Part shown: positions 12,301 through 25,500 of the stretch, piece by piece
How positions within the stretch are numbered: position 1 is the stretch's first letter
Layout: the number at the start of each line of letters is the position of its first letter
Assembly (NCBI RefSeq): GCF_910592395.1
Contig: NC_088310.1
Span: 5,091,501-5,155,500, forward strand
Direction of reading: 5' to 3'
Origin: Lineus longissimus
Taxonomy: Eukaryota > Nemertea > Pilidiophora > Heteronemertea > Lineidae
Length of the DNA: 64,000 nucleotides
Position numbers and translations under genes: made by a program
The notes under the pieces: generated by a model
Databases searched by the model: none
What the model was told of the DNA's origin: nothing
What the model saw: only the letters and a program-made list of their open reading frames with translations

Positions 12301-13564
12301 AAGAGTAAACTTCCATCTTATTCACTGACGGAGAGTAACCAATAGAGGGCACAAGAAGTTCAACGCGATGGTGCCATCTTCCACTTCAGAATCTGCACCA
12401 CTGCCAAAGACAACACCAGATGCCAAAATTTTGTGCCTATTTGTTTTGGTGGATTATGAAATTTCTCATGAAACTGCTTACCTCTTGGCCAGACAAATAT
12501 GTTGCCATTGGAATCACCAGTTATCACATCACCATTCTCAGCAAACGTCAGACACAGCACATACTTGGGTTTGTCATATTTCTGGAGAGAAGAAACAGAC
12601 CTTATTATAGATTTGCACTGGCTCCGTAAGATACTATCGACAACACAGAGCCATGAGCCAAAGAGAGCAGTGAGGTTGCCATGGCCTCAAATTTGACCTC
12701 CAACCTCCTCCTTGCTCTTTCTTCCAACCTCAGGAACCCACATGCCCAGAAAAAACTCTGCTCACCTCATATACACCTTGTTTCTTGTTGATTGACCCAT
12801 TATCCAAGGTGAAGAAGGCAAGTTGACTTTTACCACACGTCACAATCATGTTCTTTTCAAATGGATGGAATTCTGCGGCTAATACTGGTTCTTGGGAGCA
12901 CTGGAATGATAGGTAAAGGTCAAGTCGTTTTGTAAGATTCTCAACTCTTTCTCTTTAAAGAGAGGTTTCAGTGTGTTTTGCATGAACAGCTCATTACACT
13001 TTAGACATGACTGAATTGAAATTAACACCACACTGTTGGATCTCTGTACTAAAATTGAGATGGTTGAGTGGAGCTCAAATTCTTCCTCAAAGTTATTTTC
13101 CAACTAATTCAATCTCAAGCTCAATCCTTACCTTGGTTTCTGTGACCTTTCTACCTTTGTCTCCATTTTGCCAGTCCCATATTGAAAGGATGTGGTCATT
13201 GCCCTCATCTACAGCACACAGGTACATACCACCATCCTGAGAGTGGAAAACAAACAAAATTACAACTGAGAAGGGGGTCAACACCAATTGTTGAATATCT
13301 GGAACATCTTTAATGAGAATTATCCAATGATCATGTGAATAGGTTGCAACAATTCTAAACAATTTGTGAATGTTTCCTTGCACATATGGACATGTGATGT
13401 CACCACTTGTCTAAAATGAATTAAGGTCACAACTAGACTTTCTTCAGAAGTTTAAAACTTACCGCTTTTGAGAATGAAAGACAGCAGACGGCCCTATCGA
13501 AATCTCCGAGGCCAATGATGTGCATGGTTGCCAGGCTGACTGAGTTCCATACTCGAACATGCGG
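9385..13564 (-). CDS. EML: EML exons encoding WD40 tandem propeller
   Basis: Twelve exons with consensus sites and consistent phases encode the WD repeats. Recognisable blocks include PHVRVWNSVSLATMHIIG, GGMYLCAVDEGNDHILS, AAEFHPFEKNMIVTCGKS, LTFAENGDVITGDSNGNI, AHDGGIFSMLILKDGSLL, GHTDELWGLAIHPNQHQ, GTQTGRWLVIDTTAREI, GHSSFITHLDWSEDSQF, SGDYEILYW and GHSSHVTNVKFL. The protein ends 13 residues after GGKD, without the long C-terminal tail of EML4, so it is closer to EML1/EML2. Confidence 0.93.
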
Positions 13565-16500
13565 CTGAAAGAATACAGGGTATGTCAGAAATTAGTACAG
13601 ATGAATAGTTTCTGCATTGGATCTATTTGGCATAGACTGGTTTCAATCGAAAGCTGGCTATCATGCATTTGCTTGAAATTGATATGGTCCTAGGTAATTT
13701 TGCATACAAGCACGCGGTCACAGGCCATGCAAAATGTTTGGGGGACTTTTTCTTGTGCATGTCAACAACTGCATATTGGGTCAGGTAAAAATCCAGCAAT
13801 GAATGCTGTTACAGAAAATAATTGTCATTCTATGTATGTAAGATGTAGGTTTTCACAGTTTTCATTTCATGATGAACAGCTTGGTAAAGTAGGACACCCC
13901 AGCAAATGCATCTGGTACACCTAACCAGAACCAGAAAATGAACCTGCTTAACTGTACTTCCTGAACCTGCTGACACACATGGGGGAAACGCCCAGGCTGT
14001 CAGTCAATGTCACTTTTTACCTTTCTTACACCCAATTACCTCCTTGGAGATGGAGACAGATTGCAGACACCACACCTAATTGACAACCAGGCCAAGGATA
14101 GGGTTCGCTGGAGGAAGCTTGTTGCTGCCTGATGATGATGAGTACCCAACCAATTCATTATTCTACAGCCATTCTCTGGAGTATGGTTGTCCTAAGGACC
14201 CCCCCCCCCAAGTCAGTTTCTCCAAGCTATGTGAACGTGGTACTTTCTAATCAACTAATGCATCTAGAGGCATGCTCTACACCTACCTGCCGGTGAAACT
14301 AAAGACAGGTTAAAGGCATCTTGTTTGAAATTGCATTTTTAAGCTGAATTTTATAGACAGGGCACTGCAACATCAGATTTATTTATACAGTAGTTTCAAT
14401 CACTCAAAAATATGATATTGGCTTTATTTAACTGTGTGCTAGATTGGACAGCTGGTTATAATTACAGCTTTTATTGAAGCAGTAAGCACTGGGTGGGTTT
14501 GAAAGCTAGTACTGGTCTATCGCATATACAGCAAGTATAAATTCGCTACCAAATAATAATACCTGAGGAACTTGACAATCCTACAAGTGAAACAGATTAC
14601 AATTCAACACTCACATTTGAATAAAGTGATTCAACCAACACCTATGGCAGTGATGGACAGGCTGCATGCAGTCGGATGTGCATTTTAATCGAAAGAGTGA
14701 TGTTAAATTAACAAAACTGGATAATTTGCACACAATTTTGATAAGGCAGTCAACATAAAATTTATAGATTAAAACTGAGAATTAGGACGATGACCTTGCA
14801 ATACACCATGATGACTACTGATTGTTACTCCCTTATTTCATTGAAAGTAATTTGTTAATGACACAATTAGGATAACACCATGAGAACACCAACAGGATGT
14901 TATTTCAAATTACCTGAAGACAATTACACTTGATTTTGTTACAGCCACTGTTATATTACCGGTAACCCTAAACCCGATAACTCAGGTGTTGTCTGTGAAG
15001 TGTATATTCCATGTATCCTTTTCAAAACTGATCAGTTTCTATTCTGAAACACCTCAAACTTAACATATGGACATAAAATCCTTTGAGAATTCACTTTTGA
15101 CACATTTCATACCAACCCAAGAGTTTTAATATCAATAGAGGCAATCACCAAAACCTCTGTGGTCAAAACAAAGCTAATATATAGTCCATAATGAAAATAA
15201 AGCATTGTAACCAGGGGGTTTAGAATCTACAACAAAGACTACCCCTTGGAGGACAATTACCGAGCAAATATTGAACAGTAAGAAAAAGATGCTCACCAAA
15301 AAGGAAAGATGACTTCATTCAAAATCACCCTTCCAGTATTTTCACCCTTCCAATAATTTCAACGTATTTTAGTGCAATTGAAACAGAATGTAACCATTTG
15401 CCTCAATACAAGTCTGAAAATTGTCCTCAAAGGTTTTTAAACAACATTCACTCTTCATAAGCAGAGTTTGATTGCGACGCCATGGAATATCTTACCCGAT
15501 TTGACCTCTGAGAGCAGGGTGAAGAAATATGGATTACTTGAGACCGAAACCAGAAATAATAATGTATTTTTGCAACCAAAGAATTCTGTCCAACAGGTAA
15601 TTGTGCAAAACTTGACACTTGTGCACATCAAAGTAGTGAAAAAATTCTATTTATCACTGAAATGAACATGCAAGTCAGTATGGGTTACAGCAAATAGCAG
15701 GTCTGCAACAAAACAATAGCTTGGGTATTAGTTGAACCGAGGATGAGATGCAGGGTGTGCAGAAGGCAGCGCTGCCTACCGCATGGGATCACAATTGGAA
15801 ACAGTTCCATCATGAGAATGATTATTTTCTTCATGATGACACTATGAGATGTTATTTGCAGGGCAAATGCTTGTGCTTTTTCCCCCTAAAAGTCTTGTAT
15901 TCTTCCCCATAGGAATGAAAAAGTTATACCAATTTCATCATAGCCAACAAGAACACATAAATATCCAAAGGATATTGTATGCATTAGTATTGGTTTCCAC
16001 CACCACTTGGTTCCGGTAGTACTGCTTGAAGACGATAGTTGGCAGTCTTCAAACATTGAAAGAATTGTTTACACTTTATGCATAGAGCACCTCATTCTGA
16101 ATTCCTTCCAAAAAACAGCCAAGCTTGGGTACATTACTTGTTGTTAACTTTTCTTCACAAAATCACAACCTGACAGGGACTGAACAAAGTTAGAACTCAA
16201 GACAAATATCAAAGTAGGCAGCGCTGCTATAATCACCGACTCACCAGGTATAAACTAGGATCAGGTTGCGTGGGCTTGCGTCTGCTGCTGGGGCTTGTCC
16301 GATGTGCTGACATCTAACACAAAGCAAGACACAGCGAATGGATAAGGCAACATAGAATACCCAAGCATAAAGTAAAAAAACGGAAATGAATTTATCGGAA
16401 ATGGACTAATATTGAGTCGCCACAAGAGCACATGACTTTTATCAAGAGTAAATGGCTGTGGTACTGTCAAACACACTAACTTTGCCACCTGAAGGGTTAA

Positions 16501-19500
16501 TATCGCCACCCGTTTGACACCCCTAAAATATCTGCCTGAGCAGATAAGAGGAATCAAAGAAGGATATTTGTTGTGACGAAATTCCTTTTATCACAATGAA
16601 AATACTGTTTATTGGCAAAGTCAGCATTTTTACAGTACAGACAAAGATACTCTTTCTGACAACAATTTTAAAGAGATTGCAAGTTACATGTAAGTTCTGC
16701 CCACATCTCAAGAACAAGCTACTGGCAATAAAGGAAGACTCTTAATGATTGTATTAAAGAACAATGTATATGAATGTAGAATTTGACTTAGCGCATGGCC
16801 CTTGTTTCTGCTAGAGTGTAACATTGATTGAAAGTGTGTGGTGTAAAATAATGTTGTCTCTGAAAAATTGAACTGGACTGTCTATGCATGTCATGGAATT
16901 TGAATTAAAGCATGCTGTAAAACTAGATATCTTATAAATTAAAGTGAATACCATGAAACAAGCTATTGAAGTGTAGAATACAATCAACATGGACTCTAAT
17001 GACTTCCATGCGTCATCTCATGATTTATCTCAGATTGGCCCTGGTCTCTTTCCCATTAGCTGAACCCCGAATAATGCTGGCGAACTAAACTTGGTGAAGC
17101 TTCAGTAAAAAGTAATGGAAGCAACTGATAATGATGCTGTGAACATAAATTAACAATGCAACTTATTAATAGGGCATGAATTTTCAGAGTGCAAATAATC
17201 TACACCACAAAAATAAAAGAGAGGACAAAAGAGAGACAAAAAGACGAGAAATTCATCGTGTTCAGTCGCCCAACCATTAAAACTTCAATATAAGTTAATG
17301 AGTTGAAACATTTTCATGCCAAAGAAGCATGATATAATCTACAGGCAAGCATGTTATTTCTCAATAGAGTATCAACAAATTCGAGCAGGAGAATTTATCA
17401 GGATTAGGTTAATCCAGATTAGAAACAAATCGATGCTGTGAATGAGATGCACATTTTTCAAGTCCCCATGCCAGTTATGTACACTATCCACTGTATACAC
17501 TGGCATCTGTTATTGATTTCAAGCCCTCATCTCAGGAACTACAGTATCTTTTGGCACAGTCATCCCATTTCAAGGAGCTCATATTTTCAATCCTACTACC
17601 ATGTTGAAGCCTGTCACCAAAGCTAGGTTAGTCTAGAAACTTTTGAGCATCCTCCACAATGCACTCACCTTCCCGTAGGCTTTATCATGGCCAGCCACCT
17701 GACCTGTGGCTATCGTTATCTTGTCTGGATGCACTGCCAAACTGAAACACAAATCGGATTAAATAACAAGCCAAGAAAAGTCTCCCAATGCTTGTCGCAT
17801 CAGAATTGGAAACATGTCAATATAGCAACATGCATGACTAGCTTCCTCTTCTTCTTCTTCTGCTCTTAGGCAATAGCTGCAGGCTAATAATGAATCCAAC
17901 TTCGGCCATGGAGGAGTCCATCAAAAGGTCCTCCTGTTCCATCATGACAAAGATCTAAGATTGCAATACAAAGACCATTTTACGAGCCCTATAACGGACT
18001 GCCTGGACTCTCACATGATAGAAGTGTTTATTTGAGCAGGTTCTGGCAGGAGATGGGCTCTACACTGAATAGCGGTCTGAAGTCTCAAGTTTTCGCAAAG
18101 CCAAGTTAGGATCTACGCTGTCTGGTCTATTCAGGGTGTGGGCCAGGGGTACCATGCACTGCCAAAACCTCGTAGTAATGAAAGAGTTATTAAACCTATG
18201 ACCTACCACTTGACGTCATCATTATGTCCCAGGTAATGCCTCTGCATCTGCTCCTCACCATTATACAATACAACCACCGAGGCAATGAAATAAACAATCT
18301 CCCCAGTGGGTAGGAAATGGACGTTGGACCGGCAGTCACGCCCTCGATAACCATACCTGAACACTGGTCAAGGAATTTCTATAATCTAGAGACCAGAGTT
18401 TGATGTTCACTGCAAGAACAAGTAGCTAGCCAGTTTAGAGTTGTGGACGGGAAGTTGCAGCTTTGTAGGACAAGCTTAGTGACTACCAATTCCAAAAAGG
18501 ATACACCCATTCGAGCTTGAGTTTTTCTGTGGAAGCCTGGCCAGCTTTAGTGACATCGTAATTCTCGATCAGTTCCGTTGGCGCATGCAGGGTGACTGGC
18601 CTGCCTCTCATGAACAGTTTGAGATAGCCATCCTCTGAAAAGGTTTATAAATGCTACTGTTAGTAACTAAGTAACAAAAAAAGAGCAGTAGATCTTGGCA
18701 GGTTGCTACATGTAAGGCGGAAAATGGACTTGTGCTTCATAAAATAAACAAAATCCTTTAACCAAAGATGGTGTTCGTTAAAGGCTTGGTTGTGCAAAAT
18801 GATTATTGAATATGGCCTACAGTTTTACAAAAGATTGGAAAGAGAGCAGCCTTATTGCTGTCTTAAAATTCAAGGCGATCGCTTTTCAGAACATGCATCT
18901 GCAAACATGCCTTCATTTACAGCCAATGTTTTCATAAACAAGCTCGGCTGACTTAGTCAGCTGAGCTAAAAACCATTCAAACTTGTGAAAATGTCACACA
19001 AAAATCACTGGAAAAGTGTTAGAAATCCTATCCCCATTAATTTCAATTTAGCACACAGTAAAAATGCATACATATTGCCTGCATACGCATGCATTCCTGC
19101 AGTGATTAATAGCACATCATTCAGTCATTACCAAAAATATTTTAAATTCATTCATTAATGCAAAATTCTGGTTCTAATTCTAATTAATATACATCAGTTC
19201 AGGCTTGAACTATACATTAGCGTAACTAAGTTCAAATAGTTTGTTCTGAAGCTCATTTTTAGTGGGGAGATAAATGTTTAGTTTGATGAGAGAAAGTAAC
19301 TGTTGTTAGTCTGCTATGCTATTCTTTACAGGGACTTTCTACAGGACAGTTAGTGACGACAGATTATTTAGTATCATATAATATCAACATGATGAAATTT
19401 GACCTAAGAAATCAGAATCATACTTTACATTTCCATTTGAAATATCTCCATGATGACGTTGATAATCACAATGTTAGTAAACTGAACTCTAACGTTTAAA

Positions 19501-22500
19501 GGGATGAAATGTTAAGGAAGGTAGGCCTATGAGAGCTAACTTTGTTTTCAATGCAGCATCAACAGTAAATGACAAATAAGTTTCAAGACATCTAACAGGT
19601 GTGCATACCTCAAACACTGGGCACTACTGACTAATTCTTTGCCCTGAGGAGAAGTCCATCAAAGGTTACTGAAGTTTCTTAAATGGGGTATTATGTCTCC
19701 TTTGCATATCGGCACCAGTTTCAACGATACTCGAATTTACATCTCTTTCAAAGGAACCAATGAAAGTTTAGGTTAAGTTTTCAGGATGGATCCTTTTTGA
19801 AACTTCTCAAAGTGCTCCTCAACTTATTTGCCATTTACAGAATGGGTGCATGCACTCTAAAGGTGGAGAAAGTGCATAGAATGTAAAAGATATCACACAA
19901 ACTGATCGTTCAAAGCAAACTACTTACTAAGCACTAAAAGAGAAAATATCATGAATAAAGCAATGTAATCAAGCATGAAAGCACAACGTGACAGTCAATG
20001 AGACAAAAATCATAACGAAAATGATTACTATTGATGATTACAATCTCATTTTCAGAAATGTTTGATCAGGTCTTTTCCCAAAGAGGGAAGAAGCCATGGT
20101 GATATCTTAGAACAGTGAACATGTTTGTGATTTCTGCTGCACATCAGACAAGAAGCTCATTCTGACTATTACTTTCTCAAATTCTCTAAAGTGGTGGTGT
20201 GCATGAAGCAAATTTAGCAAAGCCACACTTCGACACGGTAAATCACACCAACTTCTTTACCTACCTTTCATGAAACCTGGCTCTTTATTACTGAAAAATA
20301 AATTTGAGTAACCTGAAGTATTTTCAAGGCATAGTGTTTTGCCATCATTCCAAAATCAGGCAAGGTCCTGAGTAAACTCCCTTCAAAAGATGCAGATGAT
20401 TCAAGACGAGTATGCATGAGTAGTGAGGTTGCTGGACCAAAGATGTCAGCACTATAAGCACGAAACTAATCCTGACGTTTGTTTTGGGTATCGGTACCAA
20501 GGCATAAACTATACCTGACTGAGCAGGACAACCATAATGTAACAAAAGTTCATGAATGAAACCCCTCCACCAAATGACCCAAAATAGAAATGAAATCGCA
20601 CTCCAAAGTACGTTAGTTAAAGACCAGGATTTATGCTATTTTGAGTGAAATACGAAGTGTGGGCAACAACCCAAAAAAGATAAAACTCGAGGATATAATA
20701 CCAACAGAATATCAGCACCAGATCAGCAAGCACGAGCCATAGCAAGAGTAATTAGGCTTCTTTGATTCTTGCCTTTAAATAGGTAACGCAAGTCTGGCCG
20801 TAAAGTGTGAACCAAATACCAGGGAAAGAAATTCAAAATGAGGTCTGCTCACCATCTCTATATAACCCCGTATAAACTATAACTACTAATATATGGAGTT
20901 AATCCATATTCCAACATTCAAGGGACCTGCAGTACTTTCAATTCCGAGGAACCTGCAGTTTTTTCTAATTGCAATACCCAAGGCACCTGCAGTCCTTCCA
21001 ATACAGCTTTTAATGCGTCCCTGCAGACCTGGCTTTAACACAGCAGAGAAGGCACACAAAGTCAGTTACAGATTTTGCTATCAGATGGCAGCACCATAGA
21101 TTTCCTCACTGACCCAGGTGGTTCAGTTTTTGCACAGCACCCTCCAAACAGAACTGCACCACAACCACCACGACCAGGGATTCGCAGGTCCAGGAAAAGC
21201 TGCAGTAATGGTCAAAACTAACATCCCTAGTCGTGTGCAACATTTTCGCAGCACAGGACACCATTACCACAGGGAGCTTGTTATAGATACACTTCATTTG
21301 CACATTCTTGAATTCGATCAGTCAGATGTGTATCAAGGTGCCTGTGATGATGCAGTAACCTTGCACAAATGTAGTACATGACAAGGGATATTACTTCTGA
21401 AAAGGATAAAGTCAACTAGCATCCTAAAACTACTAGTCGCATCTATGATAGATTTAAACCAACTTGAAACACATCAGTACAAAAATTGTCATGAGCAATA
21501 CACAAGTTAATGCTGCCCCCACTACTATTTTGAGGGCAATTTTTGCAGTTTGAAAAATAAAATCAAGCAGTGTTCAGGGTTATAATGAGACGGTGATACA
21601 AACCTTGGAAATAGCATCTGCATGTATCTGTTTAATGAGCAGAACAAGGCGGTTAGTAGGTGCATTGAAGAACCGAGGGTGCCTCAGCACTGATAGGGAC
21701 TCAATGCCTGGTCTGGCCTAATGCGCCAGAGTTGTCAGCTGTGGCATTGATGGTTGTATCATGATGACAGCCAGAAAATTCCCAACAATCAGCAACCATA
21801 TTGTTAAAATGCCATGAAAGAATTTGATTAGGGGTTGCTCATAGGCACCACCATTTTTTCAAAATGAAGCGAGTACCAATTTCAACGTTAGGAGTCTATT
21901 CTTTGTTTTCAGAGAATATCCTCCCACCCTTGAAGTTGGCATTCACGTCACTTTGCAGGAGTTCGATTGGTTTAGAATTTCCAGTTCTAGCCAAATGGTG
22001 GTGCCTATGGTTAACCCTTAACTGCTCCACGTGATAAGCCCCCTCAGTTCTTCTTGGTTAGTTGAATGCTATTAGTGATTATACCTCTGACGATGAGAAA
22101 TTGACTCTCGTTTGGTGGGTGGGGTTTGTTTGCTGGGTAAGCTAGTCACTGATTCCGAACGTCTAGAAAAAAATCAACAGAAAACATTTACAGATGAATG
22201 CAACAAAATAAAACTAAACAACAATTTGAAATTACGACAAAGCATGCCACGGTACACAAGTAACACACAAAATCAGATTTCGGAGATGGTTATGGTCATT
22301 CTGAAAGCAGTTTAAGCAGCCCCCCCTTTAGCATGAGTCAAAATCATGATAAAACCTGTTTCTAAAAGTGTGCATGCAGTTATTATTGTGTTCCTGCAAA
22401 GGGTCAATATTCTTGATTTTCTTTCATAACGAGCAATTCAACTGGGAATCGCCCCTCTGCAGTATCCTTGACTTAACCTACCTATGTAGGGAATGACAAA

Positions 22501-25500
22501 ACATAGTCCCATTCCCTCTCTAACATCATTTAGTTTAATGGTTCTGCCAAACATATTCACTGACGGACAGGTTGACTATGTTGAGGACACCAACAGGACG
22601 TCCCAATACGGACAAGAGTAGGGTTAGGATTCAGGAAGGTGATTTAGCATGTGGCATATTTGTTATAATATTTTGGGCTGAATATATGTAGCAGCAATAT
22701 ACAGCTGGGGGGCATACTATCCCACACACACCATGTTCATCACCATTATTGCCCTCCAGCAACAGGGTTTTCATAAACTGATCAATGATGACTGAAAGCC
22801 TTTCTTGTCTAGTCAGCCATGTCTGAGTGGGATGACTAGTAGAAGCACTATATTATATTCTTAGACAACATCTGGTGAGCCCAACTTGCAAAATCGATAT
22901 GAAGAAGGTATACACATTTTGATCTCATCTGTTTTGTATTTTCTTTCACAATGGTTTCTATCTATGTTCCACGCATATCTCCATGGTTGGTATTATACAT
23001 TATAGCAAGTCTTAGACAAACTAACCAGATTAATTCTAGCGATATATTTTGAGGAAATGTCCAACAAAAGACAACAGTTTGATATCAAACAACAACAGAG
23101 TAAAGATCTACTGAAGCAAATAAAAGTAAGACTATAGTATAGTAAAGAACTAATGAATGAATTCATGATTCCACTGCCAGTTTTCGATTACGTACTTTGG
23201 TGCCGTGCCATTTTGGTCGGCTGCATTGGCAGGTATGGAGGCGGAGGCCCATTTTTTCATCGAAGGTGACCCGGTATTTCTTGGCGATCCCTTCGGGGAA
23301 TGACGCAGCGAGATTGAGATGCCATCTGCAGATGTTGTACGACGAGCAGAAGCTGATGGCGACGGCCGGTGTGCGCTTTTGTGGACTATGCTTTTCACCG
23401 AGGTTTTGGATGGCAGAAGGTTATTCTGTGAGGCTGTAGAGGAGAAGAATGCAAATAATTAGCCAGGGAGCCTAAATGGTTTGGAATAATCTGGATTAAC
23501 ATCATAATTGCACAGTGTGCAAGGGAATACTCTCACCGTATAATTGAGAGGGTCGTTTTTTATAAACCAGAACACCAGTACTGGGTCATTACGGAGTAGT
23601 GAAAATAACTGTTGACCGGCTACTGTGAAATATACTGGGTGCCTGCCATTACTCCTTGCATCCCACTAGAACTCATTTTAGTCTGAACAAAAGCTGTATA
23701 TCAACCTGTAGCCAGGCAGCTCTGGAACATTAAATTATTCAGGTGCTGATCAAAATAGATGGTTAATATCCCATAACTAATTTCCTGCCCCTGGATGGTA
23801 TACTGCAGCGCAGGTTTCCCATATTTATAGTCTAAAGAAAAATTATATTTGTCAAGCGCATTGTGGTTGTCTATGTGAAAACAAGATAGCAGCTGCTGCA
23901 ATAGATCACATTGATTCTGTAAATCCAGACATATCAGACTTAACAATGTATTTTAACACTTTAATTATTTTTGATCTCATATTATTATGGCATGTATGAT
24001 GACAGTGAGTGCTGAAGCTGCATGTGGACCATATGCAAGTAAACCATCTGGACCTGTCATATATTGTGCCATTTTGCAGAAGGGCTTGAAAGCTGAAATA
24101 GGGACCGACAGGACCCCGTTGCTTTCAAACAAATCTGTTCACGCTAAAAATGATGAGTTCCCTCCAAAATGGCAAAATCATTATGCAAAGGAACTTTCGA
24201 TACTGCATTCACAATACCAAATTTTACACTCGCAGTTTCGATATGAACAGTTGCAATCCTAAGTTTCCTGAGCCAGAATCATTGCTCTCTCAACTGCTTA
24301 TTAAATGCAACAGCCGCATCTTCAGGCTATGTCGATGAGTGCAATAAAACTTGCAATATTGTTCAAACTACCAACAAGTACCTCGGCTACATGATAATTA
24401 CAAATATGGATCAACATATTTAGTAGAACAACCAATTTAACAGACACTGGGAAATTGCAGCCACACATAGAATTTTTGATTCTTCACAACATTTTACACT
24501 CTTTATTCGTCAAATATGAATGCCAAAACAAGAACTACTTTTTGCAAGACAATACTTCAGAAGAAAACATACTACATGTATTTGCATCTGAAGTTTGAAG
24601 ATACATGGATTACTCTTACCTTTGTTCAAATGACCTACAACAACTTTTTTATGTTGAAATTTCAACAATATCATCAATGCCCATCACCAAAAACAGAATT
24701 CTATTTTCCCTCACCAATTCAAGTATCAAACCAATTACCCGAGAGAACAGGTGAACACTACCAGGACTTGAAACTTTTTGACAAAGTGAGCGTATAACAA
24801 TATTGGAACAATATCAATTGGGGTACATCTAACACAGGAAAAGATAGCCAAGACCACTATCTGCTGGTAGGGGCACAGCAGATAGTGGTCTCAACCATTT
24901 GCTCTCCAAATTGGTAGTTAAACCAGAACCACTTCCATCTTATAAATGAAAACATCAAATTGACAAACACCAAATGCAAGGGATAGACATTAGCCAAGCA
25001 ACTGCTGCAACAAAGATACCGTAAATACTCATCTAAGAGGTCAATGATCAGGCCCATGAGTTGCATGAGAGTCATAGGCTTGATCACTGACCTCTTAGAA
25101 AGGAGGTTAGAGTATTTCCATGAATAGATAGATGGAGGGGCAACTAAATGAAAGAAAGAGAAAATGTACCCAAGCGCAGACAACTTTTAGGATGACAATT
25201 GCATACTCGATGAGGTCAAGGTCAAGATCGACCAGTTTTTTCACAAATATTTTCAACCAAAAACATTGAGAATGTGACATTCTACATTCATTTTTTCAAA
25301 ATGGTCGCAAAATTAATCATGATTTAATACAAGCAAATGTAGCTGAAATTAGACCCAAGAATCAGAAGCACAGAATTGAACAAATCTCGATAAAAGCCGA
25401 AGAAACCAGTAAATCGTCACTAACCACGGTTTTCATGTTTTTTGTTACCTATTATGGGTACATTTTCTAACTCTGCAAACAAAAACGAAAAGTCAGACGG

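Noticed and set aside
12101-12696. Cluster of overlapping plus-strand frames
   Set aside because: They overlap EML WD40 exons on the opposite strand and have no recognisable domain.
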